A DNA stretch of 64,000 nucleotides from Anadara kagoshimensis (GCA_021292105.1 CM037870.1:20987424-21051423); one strand, 5' to 3'. Shown: positions 1 to 10,374, numbered from the stretch's first letter. Notes: generated from the letters alone by a model not told the origin. A program made the numbers and translations.

Positions 1-110
1 TGTTTCACTTATATAGAGACGGTCAGTCCTTGGACTAGTAAGGGACTGACAAACTATCTCTCCCAGTGAGATTCGAACCTAGACAGACAATCAAATGAGT
101 CCCCACCAGC
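1..110 (-). repeat. SINE2 fragment (tRNA-like head family)
   Basis: Reverse-orientation copy of the most abundant SINE in the window, here called SINE2. The diagnostic pieces are a degenerate box-B-like GATTCGAACCTAG and the adjoining ACTGACAAACT body motif, both seen at many other sites below. The copy is diverged and cut by the left edge of the window. Confidence 0.55.
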
Positions 111-507
111 AAGTTAATATTTCAGTCAAAGGACTATAACTCCCAGGAAAATGAGCAAACTCGGGTTAACGATATGCGCATCTCCTATCAGTGTTGATGC
201 TTTACTCCAAGTTGCTTGAAATAGTACTCCATAGTTTTGGAGAATTTGCACCGACAATAATTTCAGACAATCGGATGGATGGACGGACGGACGGAAACTC
301 GTTTTTAATACCTCTGGGACCCCTCTTTCTTCGGAAAGCGGGAGATAATTACGACAGAAACAACAGATTACGACATGGCATTTCTTAATATGTTAAATAT
401 AGAGTTGCACACTTTAACAAAATTATAAAATTTCGAAAATGGCATATATGGCACGTGAAATAAATAATTTAATTCTTTTTTAATTATAATTAATTTTATT
501 TTTACAG

Positions 508-621
508 AACGATTTAAAGAACCAACACTTCTAGTTACCGACAAACTGGTGACATTTGGAAATCTGAGAAAAGCCATACACAAACGATCTGTTAGCGGCA
601 ATGCGCAGGATGTACAACATG
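508..621 (+). CDS. Gene A exon 1: pro-region exon with KR site (copy 1)
   Basis: The acceptor TTTTTACAG precedes the exon and the donor GGTAATT follows it; both ends are phase 1. The peptide reads E-R-F-K-E-P-T-L-L and later A-I-H-K-R-S-V-S-G-N, ending H-G across the junction. The KR pair is a candidate prohormone convertase site. It is the older-looking partner of the exon at 1758-1868; flanking intron sequence is also shared (CATACAAAGT about 80 bp downstream in both), so the duplicated unit was larger than the exon. Confidence 0.5.
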
Positions 622-3388
622 GTAATTATACCATTTTCAAAACATATTCTACGCCATTTTGTTATTGCGATCAGTAACCATACAAAGTTAGTGTGGAGTG
701 GAGTAGCCAGTCAAGAGAATTTCACCTACTTAATATATCCACAGTCAGTGTTGAGGCAGTAGAGGAACCCGGAGTGTCCGAAGTAAACCACCGACGCACG
801 GCAAGCGAACCAAGATCTGCCCTTGCACTATGTGACATGGAAGTTGAGAAGGAAAGGAACATAGAACTATGGGACGTCGCCTCCCTATGCGGCAAAAGTC
901 ACTATTTGTCACTTGAAATATAGCTGGTGACGTCTCGATATAAGTGAAATATTCTTGACTTTAAACCCTATTCATAAAATCAATCAATCAATCAATCATA
1001 TTGCTACAATTAGTTTTGTTGATATTTCAGAAGGTGGTCCTGGTGACATAGAGGAGCCTAATGTCAGCCTGATAGGTGATGTTTTGTGCCAGTTCTGTAT
1101 TAATACAAACAACGCAACATGCATAGCAAGATACTGCAATAGTTCACCGTCAATAGCGACAGGTAAATACATTTAAAATTTTTTTTTTAGAAAAATCTTC
1201 AAAATTAGTGTTGTTTCATCAATGAGTTAGGATTTTTTAAAGACAACTCATTAGACATATCGATTTAAAAAAAATATTTTCTGAGAGAAATATTTAAACT
1301 ACGACATGTCATATTGACAGATTCAGAGTTGCAGCTTAACAACATGTACTTGGCAATGAATGCAAAAGTAACAACTGGTAATTAAGTCCTCAAAATTAAT
1401 TAAAAGCTTTATAATGTCCCCAGTAATTGGTTTGATTATAAATTCAACAGATGGTATAATATTTGTCAGTTTGTTTCCCGATTGTTTTCTCCGGATATGT
1501 CAGTTTCATCCATCATCCTAGAACTGACATCCTGGATATAAAATAAAGAATCTTGACTGTCACTGCTCAGCAACAGTCTTAAAAATGTTCTGCAGCTTTT
1601 AACATCTTGTATAAATTGAAACTACATCCATGCACAAATGAAATAGTGAAAGATATCTAGCAATTTTGTTAATAACTGTGCTGTTTGCAGTTTTTGAAAT
1701 TTTTTATATATTCAGTAAATGATACGTTGATTATATATAGTTTTATTAATTTTACAGAACCAACTCAGGAACCAACATTACTAGGTGCCGACAAACTGGG
1801 GACATTTGGAGATTCCAGTGGAGCCATTTTTAAACGGTCTGTCAGTAACCGGGATCAGGAACTACATGGTATTTATACTTTTTAATCACATTTTTAATTG
1901 CGATAAGTACCCATACAAAGTCGGACTAGAATGGAGTAACGGTGTTTTAGTAGTGAGTGAGTGAGTAATGGTGTTTAACGTCTCAGTCAAGAATATTTCA
2001 CTTATATCGAGACGTCGCCAGCTATAGGCGAAGGTGCAGAAATTTTGCCTGTGCGTTGCGCTGATGACATTTTACAGCAGGGTTCTTTATCGAAAGAACC
2101 GTGACTTTCATTTCGTAATGCCGAGTGCTTGGCGAAAGAACAGTCACTACCCACTTTTAAGTCTTGGGTCAGACGCGGCCGGGGTTCGAACCCACGACCT
2201 CCCACTTACGGAGCGAGCACTCTACCAACTGAGCTACCGCAGTGGTAACGGTGTTTTAAACCTCAAGTCAAGATTATTTCAGTTATACTGGGATGGTGGA
2301 GGAAACCGGATTGCTCAGAGGAAACGGCTATGTCTTGCTCTGTTCGGACCATAAATTTATTAAATTGGTTTCAAGTGGTTTTTCTGGTCACTTTTCATGC
2401 ATGCTTGACGGATTTAAACTGACAATGGCTGTAAAAGAATCTTGACTGTTGTACGTTTACAATTTCCAGCCACCGATAGTTATAATAATGCACGTGCGGC
2501 TTTAAACAATAATTTACTCCCTCAGTTGATTGTTAAATATGAGATTACACCTTCACTCCTTTTTTATTTTAGATATTTCCAGTATGATCGAAGATATTGT
2601 TAGTACTTATGATGAACAGTAATAGTCCTACAAACAATAAAGCCAAAGAGAGTAAGTATCTATATAGTACCTTGAAATTATCATTTAGTTTTCATTATTG
2701 GCTTAGCTTTCTGGTGGAAACACCCGGCCTCACTTCCTTGGTGGATGTTCACTTTTATTTGAGTTTTCATACTTAGCGGTTGTAGATAGCTTAAAAGGAC
2801 GTGCTTACCCTTCTGGAGCACCGATCTCACTTCCCTGGTGGATGTTTACTTGTTTAAGTTAATTAAAGCCAGTTTTCAAAGTTTTCACTTTGTTTTTTGG
2901 ATTGTGCTTTAGACATGACTTAATACTTTATAAAAGTTTATGTCACCGTAGATATTAAGTTGTTACCCGTCTGTTGTGGCTTAAAAATAGGAGGTTGGAT
3001 TAGAGTAAGGAACATTATGCAAAGGTTTGGGCAAATTAAACGCTCAAACAATTTGTTCCCTCCAAATAGCAACCAACTACTTGTAGATTCCAGCCATATT
3101 TGGCTTACGAGACACTTTTAAAACATATAAATACCTATTTACACAGGGATGCACAACATAGTGAGCACACGTCTCGTTCAGAGTTTTAAAGAAAACCCTC
3201 CGAAAAACGCCTAGTTCAGAGATTTAAGTTGATAAAACATTTTGTTCATGAATAAAATATTAATGTGTTCTTTCTAAACTTATCTTTCTCTTTTCTGTTT
3301 AGTATTTCAGGGAATCGAAGATAAGACTGGAATGAAGAGATATTACATACAGGGTTCAGGATTTACTGGAATTCCCGAGTTTTTGTGA
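508..3388 (+). CDS. Gene A: cysteine-rich secreted peptide precursor, 5' partial
   Basis: I do not recognise this family. Five exons are read from splice sites: 508-621, 1031-1162, 1758-1868, then two alternative terminal exons, 2573-2622 and 3303-3388. Every internal junction is phase 1, so any internal exon can be skipped without a frameshift. The start codon and signal peptide exon must lie left of the window. Exons 1 and 3 are duplicates carrying a KR dibasic site; exon 2 carries four cysteines spaced C-x2-C-x7-C-x4-C. Gene B, 9.4 kb downstream on the same strand, has the same exon phases, the same cysteine spacing and a similar pro-exon end, which is the best argument that these exons are real. 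Family knowledge: dibasic sites before small Cys modules are typical of processed secreted peptides. The function (hormone, antimicrobial, other) is unknown. There is no transcript support. Confidence 0.5.
690..1000 (-). repeat. SINE2 body fragment followed by SINE1-type tail
   Basis: Bases 690-830 match the reverse of the SINE2 body (GAGGAACCCGGAGTG, CCACCGAC, GGCAAGCGAAC). Bases about 905-1000 match the 3' tail of the SINE1 family (AGCTGGTGACGTCTCGATAT, AAGTGAAATATTCTTGAC) and end in (CAAT)n. Two dispersed fragments sit side by side in the intron between gene A exons 1 and 2. Confidence 0.55.
1031..1162 (+). CDS. Gene A exon 2: four-cysteine peptide module
   Basis: A phase 1-1 exon bounded by GATATTTCAG and GGTAAAT. 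It encodes an acidic leader (E-G-G-P-G-D-I-E-E-P) followed by G-D-V-L-C-Q-F-C and, seven residues on, C-I-A-R-Y-C-N. The spacing C-x2-C-x7-C-x4-C is identical to that in gene B exon 3 (17016-17200), and the flanking residues G-D-x-L-C and R-[YF]-C-N match gene B exon 2 (16046-16174). Two disulphides are likely. The module is too short for a saposin and matches no family I can name. Confidence 0.5.
1758..1868 (+). CDS. Gene A exon 3: pro-region exon with KR site (copy 2)
   Basis: A duplicate of exon 1 with the same acceptor context (TTTTACAG), the same phase 1-1 ends and the shared core E-P-T-L-L-x-x-D-K-L-x-T-F-G, then A-I-F-K-R-S-V-S-N. The eleven residues after KR end D-Q-E-L-H-G, which resembles the D-P-D-V-L-I-G end of gene B exon 1. 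It could be a mutually exclusive alternative to exon 1 or an added pro-segment in a repeated precursor. Confidence 0.5.
1950..2244 (-). mobile_element. SINE1: full-length tRNA-derived SINE with target-site duplication
   Basis: On the minus strand the element starts with a clear tRNA-like head (GCGGTAGCTCAGTTGGTAGA, box B GGGTTCGAACCC). About 200 bp of body follows, and the element ends in a (TCAC)n-type tail at 1950-1965. It is flanked by a perfect 14 bp direct repeat GTAACGGTGTTTTA at 1936-1949 and 2245-2258. Target-primed insertion with such duplications is established for SINEs. The target is a SINE2 copy (about 1918-1949 plus 2259-2330), so this is a nested insertion inside a gene A intron. 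Other SINE1 copies are at 49388-49680 and 63799-64000. Confidence 0.85.
2573..2622 (+). CDS. Gene A alternative terminal exon a
   Basis: The acceptor CTTTTTTATTTTAG leads into a phase-1 exon reading D-I-S-S-M-I-E-D-I-V and stopping at TAA 2620-2622. An AATAAA lies only 14 bases after the stop (2636-2641). A donor-like GTAAGT follows near 2652, so the exon could instead be spliced on as a non-coding segment. Its start is similar in sequence to the exon at 3303-3388. Confidence 0.35.
2700..2920. repeat. Dispersed repeat family X fragment
   Basis: Contains the marks of a family present in more than ten copies here: CTTACCCTTCTGGAGCACC, CACTTCCCTGGTGGA, and AGTTTTCACTTTG before a GGATTGTG end. 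The class is unknown; no terminal repeats or ORF were identified. Confidence 0.5.
3303..3388 (+). CDS. Gene A alternative terminal exon b
   Basis: The acceptor CTTTTCTGTTTAG leads into a phase-1 exon: V-F-Q-G-I-E-D-K-T-G, later Y-I-Q-G-S-G-F-T-G-I, stopping at TGA 3386-3388. Its end resembles the C-terminus of gene B (L-K-G-N-S-L-P-I-M-G-I): both have G, a small polar residue, a hydrophobic residue, then G-I. This supports it as the true C-terminal exon of gene A. Confidence 0.4.
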
Positions 3389-3524
3389 AATATGACAAGT
3401 GAAATACAAATCACGCACAGACAACATTATATCGAAATCCATAAATATCATCAGAGATTGATGGGGCACCGTTTACGTAAAATTTATCAACTTCCGGTGT
3501 ACTGTATTATAAAAATAATTTATT

Positions 3525-3935
3525 TTATCTCTTAGATTATTTATTAATGTCGTGAATTAAATTATTTATTTTGTGAATTTATATATTCATTTACTTATTT
3601 TGTGAATTTATATATTTATTTATTTTGTGAATGTGATTATTTTTTTTCGTAAATTAGATTAGGATTTTGTGATTTGTGACATGTCTCTTAGATTATTTAT
3701 TAATGTCGTGAATTAAATTATTTATTTTGTGAATTTATATATTCTTTTATTTATTTTGTGAATTTATATATTTATTTATTTATTTTGTGAATTTATATAT
3801 TTATTTTGTGAATGTGATTATTTATTTCGTAAATTAGATTAGGATTTTGTGAATTGAGTTGATTTTATAATGCGAATGAAATTATTTATTTATTTTGTGA
3901 ATTAAAGTTATTTATTTTGTAACTTAATGCACTTT
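3525..3935. repeat. AT-rich degenerate tandem repeat
   Basis: Repeats of about 22-28 bp built on TTATTTTGTGAATTTATATA, with a larger internal duplication (the stretch starting TCTTAGATTATTTATTAATG occurs near 3530 and 3687). It lies just beyond the gene A terminal exon. No coding signal. Confidence 0.8.
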
Positions 3936-4336
3936 TAATAAAATTAATGTTTTTATATTTGTAAAGTTTTGTTCAGTTGTTGTTAGCTATGTTCATATAT
4001 TTTCAATGCCGATTTACCCATGAAACTTGTCAAATCCAAGGAGAACTTGACCAGTTATTTAAGTCATTGTGCCGGGATGATTCAAATAATATCACATGGT
4101 GGTTCAATTATGGCATAGTTGTTCTTAGTTTAAACAATATTTTAATCACAAAAAAGCAATACAATTGTACAATAACATACATATACATGAAGAGAAGGAT
4201 TCGAGAACAAGACCAATGTCTTATATTAACTCGTCTCCACAGTCTTTGCTTAAAATACATAAGATTATAAGATCAGGAAATCAAGTTGAAGAATTAAATA
4301 TTGCATTAAGTATTATATTGTTAAAGTAGATGATAT

Positions 4337-4373
<37 letters not shown>

Positions 4374-4374
4374 T
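4337..4374. repeat. (GA)n microsatellite
   Basis: A run of about 19 GA dinucleotides with one AAA interruption. Confidence 0.9.
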
Positions 4375-4636
4375 TACTGACAAAATCTTTTGGATAATAA
4401 TATATATTTTTGGACAACTTCGAAAGCATAGATATTTTCATCAACAGTAAGGTTTACAACATCACCATATAATAAAAAGTAATAATAGTTGTTCTTACAG
4501 TCTTTTACGCGGTTGTAAATCAATGATTGACTTTTTGGTGGCGTATTTTTATGTTTTTTTTTACACTGGTGTTTCTGTTGTTTGAATGCACATTTGTTGT
4601 AACAATCAAACACAAGAATACCGGTCCATGTTAAAC

Positions 4637-4830
4637 TATAAATCCCATAAACAAAGTAAAAACTTTGAAAACTGACAAGAACAATGGTAGTGAGGGCGTG
4701 TGCTCCGGAAGAATGAGTAACCCCCGTCTAGCTAGCTACACCCGGTTTTGTGTTAAATTAAATTTAGGATACAGAGACGTCATTCTTGTCAACAATATTG
4801 TGATGACGGCCTTAAAACTTTTTTTAAAAC
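4637..4830. repeat. Dispersed repeat family X fragment
   Basis: Contains AAAGTAAAAACTTTGAAAAC, GTGCTCCGGAAG and TAGCTAGCTACACCCG, the fullest set of family X marks. The same sequence order recurs at 10375-10590 and 23085-23345. Confidence 0.55.
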
Positions 4831-4906
4831 TTTTATAAGACCTTGATAATTCTGGTCTTTTATAATAACCGAATCACTAATTTATTTGTAGGTAGCTTGC
4901 TTTTGC

Positions 4907-4959
4907 CATGTGCTGATTATGAATGCATTATTTTAATTAAAATTCAAAATCAGCACATG
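4907..4959. repeat. Short perfect-hairpin element, copy 1
   Basis: Arms CATGTGCTGATTxTGAAT and its reverse complement flank a short AT loop, a stem of about 18 bp with one mismatch. The same hairpin recurs at 5321-5372 and 26686-26737. It is probably a minimal foldback MITE. Confidence 0.75.
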
Positions 4960-5320
4960 CCACTTTATTGCTTGTGCATGATAATGCCTTTCCTACGATG
5001 TTTGCGACTTGCATTTATTTTAATAAATAATTAATAATTAATATTAATTAATAATTAATAGCCTTGATAGCTTTTTACAACTAATATATTGTGTTGTGTT
5101 TTACGTAAAGAAAAATGCTATGTTTTGAAAGAATGGCTTTGCTTGAAGTGCTTTTCTCGAAAATTAAACACTCGAATATTACTCCAAATCATCGAGGTAA
5201 CATAGTGTTTATACCACCTATTCATACAATTTGGTGGGGTATGAGAGTCAAGACACTTAGCTAGATGGGTACCACAGTAGTTGCATTTAGTTTTTTATAT
5301 AATATACACGTCATTGTTGT

Positions 5321-5372
5321 CATGTGCTGATTTTGAATGCATTATTTTAATAAAATTCAAAATCAGCACATG
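5321..5372. repeat. Short perfect-hairpin element, copy 2
   Basis: A 52 bp near-perfect inverted repeat: CATGTGCTGATTTTGAAT, an AT-rich centre, then the exact reverse complement. It is only 360 bp from copy 1. Confidence 0.8.
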
Positions 5373-5536
5373 ACATTGTGAATCATTGTTAAAATTAAAA
5401 CAACACATCATTAAGTTATGGATATGTAATACGTGATAACTTTATATATTAGGATAGGTGTGAATCGCCAATGACAATTTCTGGAAAGTCTATGATATAA
5501 TGTGGCTATAATTGTGTGATAACTACAGTAGGCATA

Positions 5537-5735
5537 CAGACCAATCGAAAGTTTAACATTAAGCTAACGAATTAGTGCCGAAACGACAAATCACCTTGTT
5601 AAATAATATTGCGACGGCATTTTGACAGCTGCCATCTTTTAGGCCAATAGCTGCCAATACACATCCCAGCCACTCGATGGAAGCCGACTTTCGACTTATT
5701 TTCGTTAGCTCAGTGTTAAACTTTGGACAAGCCTG
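5537..5735. mobile_element. MITE M1 with inverted ends
   Basis: The ends share AAGTTTAACA and AGCTAACGAA in opposite orientation: left CAGACCAATCGAAAGTTTAA, right GTTAAACTTTGGACAAGCCTG read as its complement. It is about 200 bp with no ORF. A truncated copy lies at 10726-10845. Confidence 0.6.
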
Positions 5736-6036
5736 TAATGTAAGTGTTATACACAGGAAAGTAAGACAAACTTACTGTTGATTAATTAGAGGGAAAGCTA
5801 TTTATATATTTTTGTCCCCTTTTTAAGACTATAGATACATTTACCGAAGCACGTAGTCAACCGAGTGAAGTGGGATTTTTTTCTCACCAGTTTCAGTAAA
5901 TAAAGTCGATTGATAATTGTTTTTCATCTTTTTGCCAATTTATTGAAGTAAAAACATGACCATGACGGAAAACAAATTTATAAAAACGCATGACGTAGCC
6001 AAATTTGTGAAGTATTGGACCCAGGTTACTTTTTTC

Positions 6037-6400
6037 ACCTAAATCGAGGCAGTCAGTTTTGGGATGGTAGAGTAACCGGAAAAAACAACCGACCTTCGGC
6101 AAGCGAACTGACAAACTCTCTCACACTAGGATCCGATTCGGCCCCTAAGCAACGAGAGAAGTCGGATCCACAGGCGCTTGGGGTCAGGTATTTTTTTTTC
6201 AATTTATTATATATAGAGAAAATCAAGAAAATTTTAAAGTGCAATAAAATCAGTTTATTTCTGGTGCATTTAGTTCAGAACGTTGTCAGATATGATAAAA
6301 TAGCAAAATATCATTGCTTGGTCGATAAAATAATAAATTGAAAAAAAAAAAAAATACCTGACCCCAAGCGCCTGTGGTCGGATCCATAACTTGAAAATAC
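6037..6400 (-). repeat. SINE2 copy interrupted by a hAT-type MITE
   Basis: The SINE2 body in reverse orientation (GGCAAGCGAACTGACAAACT, CTCACACTAGGATCCG) is split at 6168/6377 by the element described at 6169-6376. Confidence 0.6.
6169..6376. mobile_element. hAT-type MITE with 8 bp target duplication
   Basis: The 208 bp element begins CACAGGCGCTTGGGGTCAGG and ends with the exact reverse complement; inverted ends continue into the adjoining A/T runs for about 40 bp. It is flanked by direct repeats GTCGGATC at 6161-6168 and 6377-6384. CA..TG ends with an 8 bp duplication are the known signature of the hAT superfamily. No transposase is encoded. Confidence 0.85.
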
Positions 6401-7156
6401 AAGTAGAAAATAAAAGAAAAGGAAATAAGAAATCTACACAATCTTAGCCAAGTAAGTCTTGTTAAAAAATACTGCCAATGAATGCAAAATTATTTTTACG
6501 TTACTAATATGTTACGTTAATATGCGTTACCTAGCTAAGGGGAACACATAAATATGGATAAACGATAGTTCGATTTTTAATATTTTAAGTTCAATATATG
6601 TGAGCTACAGCTGCCGCCTCACAATTGTCATTCAAGACATGCACTGAATGTTAATGTACTGTAAAATTCAATGTCACATGGTATTTTCTGATGTCAAAGT
6701 TGTGGAAATAGGTGATCAAGAACATAAAAGTATAACTTAATAAGATGTTAAATAATTCAGATTGAATTATGTGGGCGTACAGAAATAGAACTTTATTTTG
6801 TAAACAAAATCATAACTCAATTTTGGAGGCCATTGAAGGTATAAAACACAATTGTTATTTTATAAAATAAAACAATCCTTTGCAATAGCTTTTAACGCCT
6901 CTACCTTCATGGTGTATGGAAGTTTTGTGTCTAGGAGATTTTGCTGTCGCTGTCGGCGTGTCCTTAAAATGGGATAAGTTATGTTTTATACATGTTCAAA
7001 ATAATAGACTTGAGATTAGATACATTTAGTTTGAACACATAAAAGTCACAACACGCACGCGTTTTAAAAGTGAATAATCTGGCATACAAATTAGCCAACG
7101 GTTTATGGAGAAGGATTCGTACCATGCCGTCCTTTGTAGATTTTTGTTATAAGAGG
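6400..7156. other. Intergenic DNA without recognised features
   Basis: AT-rich sequence between a SINE and the minisatellite. No splice-bounded exon, no long reading frame and no repeat I can name. Confidence 0.5.
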
Positions 7157-8697
7157 GCCTCGGAAAGAACGCATACAGACCATAGTGCCACAGTCTCCTA
7201 GGTTCGAATGTCACACGGAAAGAACGCATACAGACCATAGTGCCACAGTCTCCTAGGTTCGAATGCCACTCGGAAAGAACACATACAGACCATAGTGCCA
7301 CAGTCTCCTAGGTTCGAATGCCACGCGGAAAGAACGCATACAGACCATAGTGCCACAGTCTCCTAGGTTCGAATGCCACACGAAAGAACGCATACAGACC
7401 ATAGTGCCACAGTCTCCTAGGTTCGAATGCCACACGAAAGAACGCATACAGACCATAGTGCGACCGTCGCCTAGGTTCGAATGCCACGCGGAAAGAACGC
7501 ATACAGACCATAGTGCCACAGTCTCCTAGGTTCGAATGCCACGCGGAAAGAACGCATACAGACCATAGTGCCACAGTCTCCTAGGTTCGAATGCCACACG
7601 AAAGAACGCATACAGACCATAGTGCCACAGTCTCCTAGGTTCGAATGCCACGCGGAAAGAACGCATACAGACCATAGTGCCACAGTCTCCTAGGTTCGAA
7701 TGCCACACGAAAGAACGCATACAGACCATAGTGCCACAGTCTCCTAGGTTCGAATGCCACACGAAAGAACGCATACAGACCATAGTGCGACCGTCGCCTA
7801 GGTTTAAATGCCACTCGGAAAGAACGCATACAGACCATAGTGCCACAGTCTCCTAGGTTCGAATGCCACACGAAAGAACGCATACAGACCATAGTGCCAC
7901 AGTCTCCTAGGTTCGAATGCCACACGAAAGAACGCATACAGACCATAGTGCCACAGTCTCCTAGGTTCGAATGCCACTCGGAAAGAACGCATACAGACCA
8001 TAGTGCCACAGTCTCCTAGGTTCGAATGCCACTCGGAAAGAACGCATACAGACCATAGTGCCACAGTCTCCTAGGTTCGAATGCCACTCGGAAAGAACGC
8101 ATACAGACCATAGTGCCACAGTCTCCTAGGTTCGAATGCCACTCGGAAAGAACGCATACAGACCATAGTGCCACAGTCTCCTAGGTTCGAATGCCACACG
8201 AAAGAACGCATACAGACCATAGTGCCACAGTCTCCTAGGTTCGAATGCCACACGAAAGAACGCATACAGACCATAGTGCCACAGTCTCCTAGGTTCGAAT
8301 GCCACTCGGAAAGAACGCATACAGACCATAGTGCCACAGTCTCCTAGGTTCGAATGCCACACGAAAGAACGCATACAGACCATAGTGCCACAGTCTCCTA
8401 GGTTCGAATGCCACTCGGAAAGAACGCATACAGACCATATTGCCACAGTCTCCTAGGTTCGAATGCCACACGAAAGAACGCATACAGACCATAGTGCCAC
8501 AGTCTCCTAGGTTCGAATGCCACACGAAAGAACGCATACAGACCATAGTGCCACAGTCTACTAGGTTCGAATGCCACACGAAAGAACGCATACAGACCAT
8601 AGTGCCACAGTCTCCTAGGTTCGAATGCCACTCGGAAAGAACGCATACAGACCATAGTATCACAGTCTCCTAGGTTCGAATGCCACTCGGAAAGAAC
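7157..8697. repeat. Minisatellite, about 28 copies of a 54/55 bp unit derived from a SINE head
   Basis: The unit runs GGAAAGAACGCATACAGACC, then ATAGTGCCACAGTCTCCTAG, then GTTCGAATGCCAC. Units are 55 bp (CACGCGG or CACTCGG variants) or 54 bp (CACACG variant), nearly identical otherwise; two carry GCGACCGTCGCC in place of GCCACAGTCTCC. CCTAGGTTCGAAT is box B of the SINE2 head, and the array runs straight into the SINE2 body at 8698. Long reading frames on both strands through the array come from repetition and are not genes. Confidence 0.95.
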
Positions 8698-8790
8698 GTT
8701 TATTTGTTCGTTTGAAGGTAGGTGGTTTCCGGACGCTCTGGTTTACTCCACATCAAAGAACTGATAGCTTGGATAAAAATGTGTAATTCA
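8698..8790 (+). repeat. SINE2 body adjoining the minisatellite
   Basis: Contains GAAGGTAGGTGGTTTCCGGA, CGCTCTGGTTTACTCC and AAGAACTGATAGC, in the order seen in intact SINE2 copies such as 46605-46795. It is the 3' remainder of the element whose head was amplified into the array. Confidence 0.75.
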
Positions 8791-9189
8791 AATTCTGAAC
8801 AAGACGTTCACGATTTTATTCTTGGTTAAGAAAATTCGGACTTTCTTGACACTACGGCACTCCCATTCCATTAATCCCGAGTGCAAAGTTGTGAAACCAC
8901 AGGTATTACCTATTTGCACTTGTTTATCAATAAAACAAGGCGGATATCGTAATTTTTTGTCAATGTGTCAACAAAAAACATTGTTGACTGATGAGATAAC
9001 GTTGCTGTCTGTCCAACAGTTTTCTTAGAAATACAGATTTAATAAAGAAATGAGAAATAAAAACACCACGATCCATCAACATGTTAAGTTAAACAATGAT
9101 AATAAAGTTAGATTTATCCATTAGATGGATATTATGTAAGTTTTATGAATAATACATGTAATCAATTTTAATTGCTCAGAAGCATGCAA

Positions 9190-9475
9190 TTGCTAAATCA
9201 AAAAAAGTTTTATGGTTGTCATAACAACAATGTTGATAAGTATGATGTCTCTGTATCCAAAATTATCCTGTAAATATTTGCCGTCCCATAGTTCCATGTT
9301 TCGTTCATTCTCTAGATCAATTTTGATTTTACGCTTGGTGGGTCTAGCTAGCTAGACAGGATATGCTTACCTTTCCGAAACACCAGACCCCATTTCCCTG
9401 TTGGAAGTTTAAGTGTTTAACTTAATTTGTCAGTTTTTTAAGTTTTAACTTTGCTTTTGTTTGGAATTGTAATTT
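9190..9475. repeat. Dispersed repeat family X fragment
   Basis: Opposite orientation to 4637-4830: CTAGCTAGCTAGACAGGATA, CACTTTC/CATTTCCCTG-type centre and the AAGTTTTAACTTTGCTTTTG end. The stretch from about 9480 to 10370 beyond it shows no feature I can name. Confidence 0.5.
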
Positions 9476-10374
9476 GAACATGTGTTTGATTATGATGTCA
9501 ACAAGTATTATTCCTTATTCTTTTCTGATACGTTTTACTGCTTTGGGTTCATACGTGTAATTTCAAACAACTACCCTCATGACTGGGTTTTTAAAATGCA
9601 AATTTATTTGCCTTTTGATATCTCGGTTATTTTCGTCTATATACTAGTCAATTTTTGTTGGTACCAGTTTAGATACCATTTACTTTGTGCTATATCTGCT
9701 TCTATCATCGAGATTGTTGGTACCGGATTCTTTAGTAAAAATGGATACCTTTGTCTTTATAATATTCAGGTTATTCGTATCTAAAGATTTGAAACCGGAG
9801 TCGTTGTGGAAGATGAATTTAAGCCTTAAACGAACATATCCTAAAATTTCAATCATCGCTGTTTGCATTGAACATGTTTTGTTTTAATAGCTTATTGCTG
9901 TTGGAATTGTTTATCAATCATAATTCACTTGAATGTTAATGATTACTAATTTCTGAAATATTGTTCAAAAAATATAAACAAAAATATAAACACTTACCGT
10001 AAAACTAGGAGCCAACTGCACCCGCTTGGGGTTTAACCTCGAAACATATATTCGAAAATATCGATATAAATCGGGTTCTGAAAATGATTTTTCTGTATGT
10101 TCACCTGGCTTTTTTGACTGTCATGATTGGAACATGTGTCGGTATCTTTGTTATTTATTTATACTTCTCGAAAAGTTTCTGATTTGTATGCAGTTTTTCT
10201 GTGTGGAAACCAATTATTCTTCCTCACAATCCAACTTATCTACCAAAATTATAGCTGATTTTGAAATTTTCTTATTTCAAGTTGACAGAGTACAGGACCT
10301 TTAATATAAATGAAGATAGTAACCATTTCGACATTTAACTGCATATGCTTAGTATGTTCCAATCACAATCTAAA

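Noticed and set aside
1031-1162. Saposin-like or defensin identity for the cysteine module
   Set aside because: The C-x-F-C start is superficially saposin-like, but the module is far too short and has the wrong cysteine spacing for saposins or known bivalve defensins.
2176-2244. A tRNA gene on the minus strand
   Set aside because: The tRNA-like sequence is the head of a SINE with a 200 bp body, a tail and a target duplication. It lacks a proper 3' acceptor stem.
7026-8673. Many overlapping 60-124 residue reading frames with repeated S-V-C-V-L-S and G-L-Y-A-F-F motifs
   Set aside because: They are open only because the 54/55 bp minisatellite unit lacks stops. No splice sites, no start context and no domain; the array derives from a SINE.
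7157-8697. Regular short repeats that might suggest a CRISPR array
   Set aside because: Units are contiguous with no unique spacers, and the context is an animal genome.
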